A DNA stretch of 64,000 nt from JABCZZ01 sp964454545 (lineage in GTDB: Bacteria; Pseudomonadota; Alphaproteobacteria; Rickettsiales; JABCZZ01). Below are positions 8,525 to 16,546 of this stretch, one piece after another (positions within the stretch are counted from its first letter, which is position 1; every line of letters starts with the position of its first letter). The position numbers and the translations under genes were made by a program. The DNA lies in contig CAYVTI010000006.1 in NCBI GenBank assembly GCA_964454545.1, forward strand, positions 10,371 through 74,370, written 5' to 3'. The notes below the pieces were generated by a model. The model was not told the DNA's origin and did no database searches. It was given only the letters and a program-made list of their open reading frames with translations.

Positions 8525-8552
8525 CCCCGCAATCGCTTAGGGGTTTGCGGGG
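8525..8552 (+). other. First hairpin of the mnmA leader
   Basis: CCCCGCAA (8525-8532) pairs perfectly with TTGCGGGG (8545-8552) around a 12-nt loop. There is no following U-run, so it is not an intrinsic terminator. It precedes the two tandem RNA units. Confidence 0.5.
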
Positions 8553-8594
8553 TGTAGAAACCTCTTCATGTCGGTATTGTGCTCCGTTATTTCA

Positions 8595-8657
8595 CTCCCT
8601 AGCTTCGGCTGGGGAGGCTGTAATGTATGTTCAAGGCGAAAGCCTAAAGATTACAGC
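8595..8657 (+). ncRNA. Structured RNA unit 1 of a tandem pair ahead of mnmA
   Basis: Two stems abut with no spacer. Hairpin A: CTCCCTAGC (8595-8603) pairs with GCTGGGGAG (8608-8616) under a UUCG tetraloop. Stem B: GCTGTAAT (8617-8624) pairs with ATTACAGC (8650-8657); it encloses an asymmetric internal loop (GTATGTTCA on one side, AAAG on the other) capped by AGGC-GAAA-GCCT. Unit 2 repeats the whole arrangement with changed bases, so the structure rather than the sequence is kept. It looks like a cis-regulatory aptamer-type element. I cannot match it to a named class. Confidence 0.6.
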
Positions 8658-8681
8658 AGACCCCATATGAGGTTTTGCTAA

Positions 8682-8782
8682 CTCCCCGGTCATCAGTATT
8701 TTACTGGTGGCAACTGTATGATGTGGCTGGGGAGATCGCAATGCATGTCCAGAGGTGCTGCAATCGCCTTAAAGATTACGAT
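8682..8782 (+). ncRNA. Structured RNA unit 2 of a tandem pair ahead of mnmA
   Basis: Same plan as unit 1. Hairpin A: CTCCCCGGTC (8682-8691) pairs with GGCTGGGGAG (8725-8734), here with an expanded 33-nt apical part. Stem B follows directly: ATCGCAAT (8735-8742) with ATTACGAT (8775-8782), one mismatch. Inside, GCATGTCCAG faces TAAAG, and AGGTG (8753-8757) pairs with CGCCT (8765-8769). Shared with unit 1: GGCTGGGGAG, AATG-ATGT-CA and CCT-AAAGATTAC. It ends 42 nt before the mnmA ATG. Confidence 0.6.
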
Positions 8783-8824
8783 GGAACCTGAGAATGTTCG
8801 ATAACCTTCCCTGCCACCATAGTG

Positions 8825-9934
8825 ATGAGAATGCATAACCTCGTAGCACATAAATCCCCCAGGGACACCCGCATCGTCGTTGCCATGTCAGGCGGCGTTG
8901 ACAGTTCCGTGGTTGCCGCAATGCTGAAAGATCAGGGATACGACGTGGTGGGCATTACGCTGCAGCTTTATGATCACGGCGTTGCCATAGGCAAAAAGGG
9001 CGCATGCTGCGCCGGTCAGGATATTGCCGACGCGCGCAATGTCGCCGCGCAGATCGATATCCCGCATTATGTGCTCAATTACGAGAGCAAATTCAGAGAG
9101 TCGGTGATGGACGATTTCGCTGAAAGTTATTTGAGCGGAGAAACTCCCATCCCCTGCATCCAATGCAACCAATCGGTCAAATTCCGTGACTTGCTTGGCA
9201 CGGCGCGCGACCTAGGCGCAGACGCGCTTGCCACGGGCCATTATGTGCGCCGGGAAATGGGCAAAGACGGTGCGGAGCTGCACCGTGCCGCCGATCCGGA
9301 TAAGGACCAGAGTTATTTCCTGTTTGCAACCACCCGTGCGCAGCTTGATTTCCTGCGTTTTCCCCTGGGCGATTTTCACAAGGAACATACGCGCAGGCTT
9401 GCGCAGAAATATAACCTGCCCGTCTCCGCAAAACCGGACAGCCAGGATATATGTTTCGTGCCGAACGGCAATTATGCGAAAGTGATTGAGAAGCTCCGGC
9501 CGGGCGCGTGCGATGCCGGAGATATAGTGCATATCGATGGACGGATTGTCGGGCAGCATGAAGGCATTATCCATTATACGGTGGGGCAGAGAAAAGGCCT
9601 GGGGGTTGCGCATAAGGAACCGCTTTACGTGATCAAGCTGGATACCGATAGGAAACAGGTCCTCGTAGGGCCGAAGGAAGCATTGCTTACAAGAACCTTT
9701 CTTGTGCGTAACCTTAACTGGCTCGATGATCCCGCATTGCTGGAGAAAGGCATGGAACTACAGGTCAGACTGCGCTCCGCGCAAGCCCCCATTGAAGCAA
9801 CCGTGAAATCTGCAGGCAATAAAACGGAAGTGACATTGCATAACCCCCGTGAGGCGGTAGCGCCGGGACAGGCATGCGTCATGTATATGGATAAACGCGT
9901 GCTGGGCGGCGGTTGGATAACCAAAAGCAACTAG
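8825..9934 (+). CDS. mnmA: tRNA-specific 2-thiouridylase MnmA
   Basis: A 369-residue enzyme that installs the 2-thio group on wobble uridine 34 of tRNA-Lys, -Glu and -Gln, using ATP and a persulfide relay. The PP-loop SGGVDSS is near residue 22. The two catalytic cysteines sit in PCIQCNQSVKF (Cys114) and DSQDICFVPNG (Cys210). ATG 8825 is preferred; a GTG at 8822 would add one residue. No Shine-Dalgarno is visible ahead of either, which, with the structured leader, suggests translation depends on leader folding. Confidence 0.95.
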   Translation: MRMHNLVAHKSPRDTRIVVAMSGGVDSSVVAAMLKDQGYDVVGITLQLYDHGVAIGKKGACCAGQDIADARNVAAQIDIPHYVLNYESKFRESVMDDFAESYLSGETPIPCIQCNQSVKFRDLLGTARDLGADALATGHYVRREMGKDGAELHRAADPDKDQSYFLFATTRAQLDFLRFPLGDFHKEHTRRLAQKYNLPVSAKPDSQDICFVPNGNYAKVIEKLRPGACDAGDIVHIDGRIVGQHEGIIHYTVGQRKGLGVAHKEPLYVIKLDTDRKQVLVGPKEALLTRTFLVRNLNWLDDPALLEKGMELQVRLRSAQAPIEATVKSAGNKTEVTLHNPREAVAPGQACVMYMDKRVLGGGWITKSN

Positions 9935-10139
9935 AATTATTCGCCTTAAGTATTATTTGCCAGCTTGTTACTAAAGCCGCTCCGGGAGTATTTCCAACAT
10001 AAAAAGCACAGTTACTGAATATTAACCGTTATTCCTGCTAAGAAGTTGCGATCATTATGGATTTTTAATTTCCATTCATGCTCCAGTTTGTTTTTCTAAT
10101 GACTATGCGAGCGAGGCATAATGAAACAGGAAATATATG

Positions 10140-10298
10140 ATGGCAGTTCGGGATAAGGCATGCCCGATCATCGAAAGCGGCGCTTCCGCTGGATGGCTGG
10201 AGGCGTTGAAGGACTTTTTGAGTTCCGTGCCGCCGGATAACGGAGTTCCGCTCATGGGGATGAGAATAACTCGTTCAGCCATGGAGACAAGACAATGA
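10140..10298 (+). CDS. 52-codon CheB-methylesterase-like fragment coupled to the sensor kinase
   Basis: ATG 10140, with AGGAAA upstream, opens a 52-codon frame whose TGA overlaps the ATG of the kinase (ATGA at 10295-10298). Residues 9-37 (IIESGASAGWLEALKDFLSS, then VPPDNG) match the start of CheB methylesterase domains, IVGIGASAGGLEALxxFF...PPDSG, including the GASAG serine motif. The rest of the domain (His, Asp) is missing. CheB/CheR domains are often fused to PAS-kinases. This looks like a relic of such a hybrid, kept as a short coupled ORF. Confidence 0.55.
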   Translation: MAVRDKACPIIESGASAGWLEALKDFLSSVPPDNGVPLMGMRITRSAMETRQ

Positions 10299-12025
10299 GT
10301 GATTCGGCATCTTCAAAACTGTACCCAAAAGGAGAAGAAAGACTGCAGATGTCGCGTGACGATATCGTTAATATGCCGTCCGAGGACATAGTGAATCTTG
10401 TGTACGAACTGCAGATAAACCAGATCGAGCTTGCAATTCAGAATCAAGAACTGCAGCAGGCACAGAAAACGCTCGAAGTTTTAAATAGTAAATATTATGA
10501 CCTTTATGATCTTGCTCCGGTCGGCTATATCACCCTGGACAGAAAACATATCATCCTGGAAACCAACCTTATGGCTGGTAAACTGTTAGGATGCGAGCGC
10601 AGCAGGCTCTGCGGAAAAAGCTTTAACAGCTTCTTCCATCCTGACTCGCAGGATACTTATCACCTGCACTACCAGAACGTTTTTCACACTGCCGCCTATC
10701 ATAGCTGCGAACTTGAACTCATAGGCAGTGAAGAGCGTAAATTCATACAATTGCACAGCCTGATGGTAACGGATAACAGGGAACATTGCCGGACGGTCAT
10801 AAGCGATATTACAACCCTCAAAAATACGGAAGCCGAATTGGTGCAGTCACGGGATCAGGCGCTATCCGCCAGCCAGGCTAAATCGGAATTCCTGGCCAAT
10901 ATGAGCCATGAAATGCGTACGCCGCTGAACGCCATTATCGGCCTGATCTACATACTGATGCAAAGCAACCCGCTGACGCCTGACCAGAAGAAATATATCA
11001 GCACATTGCAGGTATCCGCCGATTCGCTCCTGATGTTAATAAACGAGCTTCTGGATCTCACCAAGATCGAGACTTCCTCCGTCGAATTTGAGCGTATCTC
11101 CTTTCATCTTCCCGAGCTTCTGCGCGAAACCTTTCATATCATGGAGCTCAAGGCGAAGGAAAAAGGGCTGGCTTTGTCTCTTGATATCGACCCCAAATTG
11201 CATCCCATATATTACGGCGATCCCATGCGGATACGCCAGATCGTGCTCAATCTCCTGAGTAATGCCGTCAAATTCACCGAAAGCGGAAAAATAATCCTGC
11301 GCATGCGGGGCCTGCAGCGCGGCAATGACCGCATGGACATCATTATCTCCGTCAGCGATACCGGCATTGGCATTCCCAGGGAAAAGCATGAATGTGTTTT
11401 TGAGAATTTCGTCCAGGCCGATGCTTCCACAACACGCAAGTTCGGCGGCACGGGCCTGGGGCTTGCCATCAGTAAAAAGCTTACCGAGCAGATGCACGGA
11501 AAAATCAGCGTTGACAGCGCACCCGGAAAAGGCTCGACATTTACCGTGCGCCTGCCGCTGATAATTAGCCTGGCCCCTGCTGCAAAACTAAGTATCAGCC
11601 CCCAGCCGGAACTGTCCGTAGAATCTCTTGTAACCGACAAGAAACCGCATATCCTGCTGGTGGAGGACAATCCATCCAATGCTCTGATTGCCACCACTTA
11701 CCTTGACGTCATGCATTGCACTTATGATACGGCCGCTTGCGGAGCGGAAGCGCTGCAAAAATTCAAGGAAAAGAGCTATTCCCTCATTCTCATGGATATA
11801 CAGATGCATGATATGGACGGATATGAAGTGGCAAGCACCATACGCACGCTGGAAAAGGAAAAGGCGCTGCCTGCCACCCCTATCATCGCCATCACCGCGC
11901 ATACGCTTCGCGATGACAGGCAAAAATGCCTGTCTGCCGGAATGAATGATTATATCACCAAACCTTTGCTTCCTGAAGAATTACAACGCAAAATAAAAAA
12001 ATTTTTGGAATTTGTCGAAGCATAG
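10295..12025 (+). CDS. PAS-containing hybrid histidine kinase / response regulator
   Basis: 576 residues. A helical coiled-coil start (QINQIELAIQNQELQQAQKTLEVL) leads into a PAS domain (about 65-175, APVGYITLDR...GKSFNSFF). HisKA follows with phospho-acceptor His205 in NMSHEMRTPLNAIIG, then HATPase_c with NLLSNAVKF, SDTGIGIP and GGTGLGLAIS, then a receiver domain with Asp501 (LILMDIQMHDMDGYE) and switch Lys. No transmembrane segments, so it senses a cytosolic signal. No output domain or separate regulator lies beside it. Translation is probably coupled to the 52-codon upstream ORF. Confidence 0.92.
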   Translation: MSDSASSKLYPKGEERLQMSRDDIVNMPSEDIVNLVYELQINQIELAIQNQELQQAQKTLEVLNSKYYDLYDLAPVGYITLDRKHIILETNLMAGKLLGCERSRLCGKSFNSFFHPDSQDTYHLHYQNVFHTAAYHSCELELIGSEERKFIQLHSLMVTDNREHCRTVISDITTLKNTEAELVQSRDQALSASQAKSEFLANMSHEMRTPLNAIIGLIYILMQSNPLTPDQKKYISTLQVSADSLLMLINELLDLTKIETSSVEFERISFHLPELLRETFHIMELKAKEKGLALSLDIDPKLHPIYYGDPMRIRQIVLNLLSNAVKFTESGKIILRMRGLQRGNDRMDIIISVSDTGIGIPREKHECVFENFVQADASTTRKFGGTGLGLAISKKLTEQMHGKISVDSAPGKGSTFTVRLPLIISLAPAAKLSISPQPELSVESLVTDKKPHILLVEDNPSNALIATTYLDVMHCTYDTAACGAEALQKFKEKSYSLILMDIQMHDMDGYEVASTIRTLEKEKALPATPIIAITAHTLRDDRQKCLSAGMNDYITKPLLPEELQRKIKKFLEFVEA

Positions 12026-12160
12026 CCGTGATCTTCTTATGGATCCCTTATAAGCTTTCTTATTATTTCTTATAGAAAATAAACTTCCTTCCCCCTACAT
12101 CTCATACTACATTTTATTTGTTATCTATCATCTAAGCACCCTAAAAAACAGAAGGTATTT

Positions 12161-12832
12161 ATGAGGTATATGATATTAGCGCTTATAGGAAGCCTATCGC
12201 TTTCTGCATATGGCAATGCGCTTGCAGAGCAACCTTCCTCCTCTGTCGTATCATCCATCAGCACTCTGCCTGACAAAGGAAGCGCCACTCTTACAGGCAC
12301 GGTGGAGAAAATTGATGGACCGCGCGAATTCACGCTTCGCGATGACAGCGGGGATATCAAGGTCAGGCTTACTACGAATGAGTCATTCGTATTCAAGCCA
12401 GGGGATACTGTTTCCGTGACCGGTACGGTGGAAGAGCCTTTCTTCGGTCTTGGGGGTAAACGTATTGACGCAAGCTATGTGCATGTGCAGAAAACCTTGG
12501 GAAGCGCTTTATCGGACACGGTAACGAATACGACCGGCATTTCCATGGATCAGGCGACGCCCGCGCAGATTAATTCCCTACCTGATCAGGGAATGGTCAA
12601 GGTGACCGGCGCCGTAGATAATGTGGTAAACGCAAAGGATTTCATATTAAAAGATCCTACCGGTTCCATAGACGTCAACATCCAGTCGGATGAAAACGTT
12701 GCGCTGGCCAGAGGCGCAGACGTAACTGTGGTTGGCTATGTAGCCAAAAGCCCTCTGGGCAACAAAAGCATCCGTGCCACGCACGTGATGGTAACCAGCA
12801 ACACTCCGAATAACAAGTCAGGAGTGATGTAA
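12161..12832 (+). CDS. Secreted protein with two bacterial OB-fold (BOF/YgiW-type) domains
   Basis: 223 residues. The signal peptide MRYMILALIGSLSLSAYGNALA is followed by two homologous OB-folds: GSATLTGTVEKIDGPREFTLRDDSG...YVHV and GMVKVTGAVDNVVNAKDFILKDPTG...HVMV. BOF proteins such as YgiW and YdeI are periplasmic and linked to stress tolerance. Most have one domain, so this looks like an internal duplication. It lies 30 bp ahead of another secreted protein gene and both probably share the terminator at 13330. Confidence 0.75.
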   Translation: MRYMILALIGSLSLSAYGNALAEQPSSSVVSSISTLPDKGSATLTGTVEKIDGPREFTLRDDSGDIKVRLTTNESFVFKPGDTVSVTGTVEEPFFGLGGKRIDASYVHVQKTLGSALSDTVTNTTGISMDQATPAQINSLPDQGMVKVTGAVDNVVNAKDFILKDPTGSIDVNIQSDENVALARGADVTVVGYVAKSPLGNKSIRATHVMVTSNTPNNKSGVM

Positions 12833-12862
12833 TCTTAACATAAACTTATGAAGGATTTTTTT

Positions 12863-13324
12863 ATGACACACGTTAGAGAAAAATTTGCCTATTACGCGTT
12901 TTTTGCATCTTTGGCCGCCCTGCCGCTGGCCGCCGCCAACGCCGCAACGGAGGACACCGCCACTAATAATTCAATGCAGGGGTCTTCCAGCTACGGTTCG
13001 CAGTCCACAAAATCACATAAATACTCCGACATGACGAAGGAAGATTGCGCGGAGCTTTCTTCCAACAAGAGCGATTACAGCACGAAAGAATATCGTGCGC
13101 GGAGCAGGTATTGCAAAAAACATTTCGGTAAGAGCGCCAGTACAGGCCCGAACCGTACCGGCCTGACCAGTTCGAATAGCGGCAGCGCAGATATTGGCTC
13201 CTCAGCAGAATCCAATGCTGCGGGCACCTCAAGAAGTTCTGAAATGAATAGTTCAACAAACGCTGATGTCGCCGGCACTTCAACCAGGAACGACGCTTCG
13301 GAGAATTCGACAAGCACGCAATAA
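12863..13324 (+). CDS. Secreted Ser/Asn/Thr-rich protein of unknown function
   Basis: 153 residues from ATG 12863, chosen because AAGGA lies at the right distance; an in-frame ATG 15 bp upstream overlaps that site. The signal peptide ends LPLAAANA. A short ordered stretch contains MTKEDCAELSSNKSDY and RARSRYCKKHFG, with two cysteines that could form a disulfide. The C-terminal half is a disordered Ser/Asn/Thr linker. No family recognised. Confidence 0.65.
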   Translation: MTHVREKFAYYAFFASLAALPLAAANAATEDTATNNSMQGSSSYGSQSTKSHKYSDMTKEDCAELSSNKSDYSTKEYRARSRYCKKHFGKSASTGPNRTGLTSSNSGSADIGSSAESNAAGTSRSSEMNSSTNADVAGTSTRNDASENSTSTQ

Positions 13325-13329
13325 TCCAG

Positions 13330-13367
13330 AAATCAGGAAAGGCGTCTCCAACGCCTTTTCCTGATTT
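13330..13367 (+). terminator. Strong hairpin terminator
   Basis: AAATCAGGAAAGGCGT pairs with AACGCCTTTTCCTGATTT around a CTCC loop, with one extra base in the 3' arm. It lies 6 bp after the stop of the preceding gene and the A/T-rich ends supply the slippery tract. Confidence 0.8.
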
Positions 13368-13503
13368 GGCATAACCGCGGTGATTATTATTGTTACAGGC
13401 CGCCTGCCGTAATATGCGTATAAACGCTTTTTAAGCCGATTACCGCCGAATACACAGCGTCAGGCAATAGCTGATCGCTGCGGGATTATATCCAGAATAG
13501 TAA

Positions 13504-13956
13504 TTATGCGCTCACGCTGCGCCCGTAATGAGCAATATGAGCACGCGCTTCTTCCGAGATAACACTTTCAAAATATTTCGCTTCGCATAGATTGTAGAAT
13601 TCCTGCCACTGCTTGCCCAGGTCAAATACGCTGCAGAGACCATCATCCTGATTTTCCATCCGCTCCGGATTAAGATCCGCGAAATGATTGCCAAGTTTGG
13701 CAAGCACCGGCTTTAAAGCACCCTGAAACATGACAAAAATATCCGCGTCATCACAGAGATATATGTAGCCGCCTGTATCCTCCAGAATATCGGTGATGGC
13801 TTTGACCACGAAATTGTTATACAGCGTGTGGTTGTTGCGCTCAGGCTTATCGGAAAATTTAAAATAGATGCAGCGCCAGCTGTCATGCGAAGACTGTTGC
13901 AGGCCTTCCGCTCTTTCAAAGAGCAGGTTGACGCTATTGCGGTTAATGACTTTCAT
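13504..13956 (-). CDS. Conserved-looking cytosolic protein of unknown function
   Basis: 150 residues from ATG 13956 (AGAAAGAT upstream); longer in-frame starts exist but lack a ribosome site. No signal peptide or membrane segment. It contains CIYFKFSDKPERNNHTLYNNF, then YIYLCDDADIFVMFQGALKPVL, an alternating strand-helix pattern faintly like a GGDEF or small alpha/beta sensor fold, but no catalytic motif can be assigned. It stands alone on the minus strand. Confidence 0.55.
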   Translation of the reverse strand: MKVINRNSVNLLFERAEGLQQSSHDSWRCIYFKFSDKPERNNHTLYNNFVVKAITDILEDTGGYIYLCDDADIFVMFQGALKPVLAKLGNHFADLNPERMENQDDGLCSVFDLGKQWQEFYNLCEAKYFESVISEEARAHIAHYGRSVSA

Positions 13957-14132
13957 ATCTTTCTCCCGTGTTTGCTTTGCCTTATATGCAAAGCAAGCCC
14001 CGTGCCATAATGGGCAAGACATAAATGTTAGGGAAATATAGCTGGTTATAACATATTTCTTCGTTGTTTACTTGAGACAAGCAGCGCTTCAATACACCTG
14101 CAGGGCAGAAATTGCCAAGCCCGCTTTTTGCC

Positions 14133-14732
14133 TCATTGAGGCACAGGTTCTTTCAGCAACTCTTCTATTTTCTTCCTGACCTTTTCCGAATCAGGGCTGG
14201 TCGGAGTATTGAAATAATCCACCAGTTGTCCTTGCCGGTTAATCACATATTTATGGAAATTCCACTTCGGCGCCGTGCCAAATCCCAGCACCTTCTTAGC
14301 CCATATATAGAACGGATGCGCCTTGTCCCCGGATACCACTTCCTTCGCAGCCATAGGAAACGTCACGCCGTAATTCAGCTTGCAGAAGCTGGCTATTTCT
14401 TCGCTATTGCCAGGCTCTTGCGCACCGAAATCGTTACTGGGCACGCCAAAAACCACAAGGCCTTTATCCTTGTATGCATTATATAATTTCTCCAACCCTT
14501 CATATTGCGGCGTGTATCCGCATTTTGAGGCGGTATTTACAACAAGAATGACCTTGCCCTTGAATTCCGACAATGGCAAAGGCTTGCCGCCCGATAACGC
14601 CCTGAAGACATAGTTATAAGCGCTTCCCGGCTGGTTATCAGCATCATATGCCTGCTTGTCCGCCTGCGCGGCAGAAAATGGCCACATAAGAAATCCTCCC
14701 ATGAATATGACAATGAATAATTGTTTCAGCAT
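14133..14732 (-). CDS. Exported glutathione peroxidase-family thiol peroxidase
   Basis: 199 residues with a signal peptide (LFIVIFMGGFLMWPFSAAQA). The family core is intact: VNTASKCGYTPQYEGLEKLY with peroxidatic Cys, GVPSNDFGAQEPG with the Gln partner, and KWNFHKYVI with the Trp. Cysteine replaces selenocysteine, so reduction is probably by thioredoxin-like donors. The signal places it in the periplasm. It may share a transcript with the LysE exporter gene 17 bp upstream of its start. Confidence 0.9.
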   Translation of the reverse strand: MLKQLFIVIFMGGFLMWPFSAAQADKQAYDADNQPGSAYNYVFRALSGGKPLPLSEFKGKVILVVNTASKCGYTPQYEGLEKLYNAYKDKGLVVFGVPSNDFGAQEPGNSEEIASFCKLNYGVTFPMAAKEVVSGDKAHPFYIWAKKVLGFGTAPKWNFHKYVINRQGQLVDYFNTPTSPDSEKVRKKIEELLKEPVPQ

Positions 14733-14749
14733 AGCCTAAACCCCAACAG

Positions 14750-15379
14750 TTAATCCAGCCTGGAAAATAAAATGCCGATACCGAAAGCGCCGAATACGCC
14801 GCCGGTCAGCTTGTTGAACGCCGATTTCACGGAATGCTGCCCGAGATAGGCAGATAAGGTATTGCCACCCATCGCATACACCATATACCAGCCCACTTCC
14901 GCTACGCTGAAAGTAGCCAGCAGGACAAGGAATTGCGGCAACTGCGGCAGGTTGGGATCGATAAATTGCGGAAAGAAGGCGGCGGCAAACAGCAACGCCT
15001 TGGGATTGCTTATGCTTACCATGAACCCCCGGCAGAAATTTTTCAGCGGCGAGGTAGTGGTTACCATCATCTGTTCCTGTTCTTCCCCGGCGGAAACCGG
15101 AGCCGTCCACGCCTGATATCCCAGATACGCCAGATAGCCAGCGCCTATATAGCGCAGGATCTCAAACAGCACCGGTGAGGCTTTAAGCAGGGCGCCGACC
15201 CCGGCCACAGAGACAGTGATGGCCGTGACTATCGCAAGAAAACTGCCCGCCATCGTGAAAAACGTCAGGCGAAGCCCGTATCTTACACTGCTTGAGAGCA
15301 TCATGAGCATATTGGGACCGGGCGCACCGCAGATGAGGAAAGTCGTGATAAAAAAAGCCCACCAGCTATGCGTGTTCAT
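14750..15379 (-). CDS. LysE/RhtB-family amino-acid exporter
   Basis: 209 residues, about six transmembrane helices, with the family signature GAPGPNMLMMLSSSVRYG near the start and FVSISNPKALLFAAAFFPQF in the middle. RhtB-type members export homoserine, threonine or related amino acids. Divergent to tdh-kbl (threonine breakdown) across a 137-bp shared promoter region, so a threonine or homoserine substrate is a reasonable inference. Confidence 0.88.
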   Translation of the reverse strand: MNTHSWWAFFITTFLICGAPGPNMLMMLSSSVRYGLRLTFFTMAGSFLAIVTAITVSVAGVGALLKASPVLFEILRYIGAGYLAYLGYQAWTAPVSAGEEQEQMMVTTTSPLKNFCRGFMVSISNPKALLFAAAFFPQFIDPNLPQLPQFLVLLATFSVAEVGWYMVYAMGGNTLSAYLGQHSVKSAFNKLTGGVFGAFGIGILFSRLD

Positions 15380-15516
15380 AAAATACTCTAAGAAAAATGA
15401 GGTTTATATATGAAATAACCCTTATTTTATAGTATGTCATCCGGAAAATTTCTGTTATATAGCCACATTTTATTGTAAGCATGCAGGAAAATAAAAGCGG
15501 AAGGTAGCATCGGTTT

Positions 15517-16545
15517 ATGAAAGCGCTGGTCAAATCAAAGGCAGAAGAAAGCATCTGGCTTGCCGATGTGCCCATACCGCAATACGGTATCAACGACGTA
15601 CTGATAAAAGTCATCAAGACCGGCATATGCGGCACGGACGTGCATATCTATAACTGGGACGGCTGGGCGCAGAAAACGATCAAAGTGCCTACCGTCATCG
15701 GCCATGAGTTCGTGGGGAAGATTGTCGAAGTCGGCAGCAATGTCACCGGCTATAAGAAAGGCGATCTGGTGAGCGCCGAGGGACATATCGTCTGCGGCCA
15801 TTGCCGCAACTGCCTTGCCGGAAGGCGTCATCTCTGCGCCAATACGCTGGGAGTCGGAGTCAACCGTGATGGGGCATTCGCGGAATATGTCGCCGTGCCT
15901 GCGGTCAATATCTGGCATTGCGGCAATGAAATACCGCTCGAGTATTTCGCTATTTTCGATCCGCTGGGCAACGCAGCACATACGGCGCTTTCCTTTGATC
16001 TAGTCGGCGAAGACGTGCTCATAACCGGCGCCGGGCCCATCGGCATCATGGCCATCGCGATGGCACGCTATGCGGGCGCGCGCCACATCGTCATCACGGA
16101 CGTCAACCCCTACCGCCTCGATCTCGCAAAAAAGATGAACGCCACTGCCGCAGTGAACGTCACCAAAGAAGATTTACGCACGGTGATGAAAAGACTTAAC
16201 ATGACAGAAGGATTCGATGTCGGGCTTGAAATGTCAGGAAACCCAACGGCACTTAACTCCATGATCGACACGATGGCGCACGGCGGCAAGATAGCGATGC
16301 TCGGCATCCAGCCGGAAAACACCTCGATAGACTGGGACAAGATTGTCTTCAAAGGTCTCACTATCAAAGGCATTTATGGACGGCAGATGTTTGAGACATG
16401 GTACAAGCTTACCGCCATGCTGCAGGGCGGTATGGACATTGCTCCCATCATCACGCACCGCTTCTCCTACAGGGATTTCCAGAAGGGATTTGACGTGATG
16501 CGTTCCGGACAATCCGGTAAAGTAATTCTGGACTGGGAGAGTTGA
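15517..16545 (+). CDS. tdh: L-threonine 3-dehydrogenase
   Basis: 342 residues of the zinc medium-chain dehydrogenase family, oxidising threonine to 2-amino-3-ketobutyrate with NAD+. Seen: CGTDVHIYNWDGW (catalytic Zn Cys), GHEFVG (Zn His), the structural-zinc cysteines CGHCRNCLAGRRHLC, and the Rossmann segment ITGAGPIGIMAIAMA. Length equals the E. coli enzyme. kbl follows one base after the stop, so the pair is an operon channelling the unstable ketone. Confidence 0.95.
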   Translation: MKALVKSKAEESIWLADVPIPQYGINDVLIKVIKTGICGTDVHIYNWDGWAQKTIKVPTVIGHEFVGKIVEVGSNVTGYKKGDLVSAEGHIVCGHCRNCLAGRRHLCANTLGVGVNRDGAFAEYVAVPAVNIWHCGNEIPLEYFAIFDPLGNAAHTALSFDLVGEDVLITGAGPIGIMAIAMARYAGARHIVITDVNPYRLDLAKKMNATAAVNVTKEDLRTVMKRLNMTEGFDVGLEMSGNPTALNSMIDTMAHGGKIAMLGIQPENTSIDWDKIVFKGLTIKGIYGRQMFETWYKLTAMLQGGMDIAPIITHRFSYRDFQKGFDVMRSGQSGKVILDWES

Positions 16546-16546
16546 T

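Noticed and set aside
8595..8782. Tandem glycine riboswitch or TPP riboswitch ahead of mnmA
   Set aside because: Neither the glycine core (GCCGAAGG, CTCTCAGG) nor the TPP core (CTGAGA plus ACCTGATC) is present in the right places.
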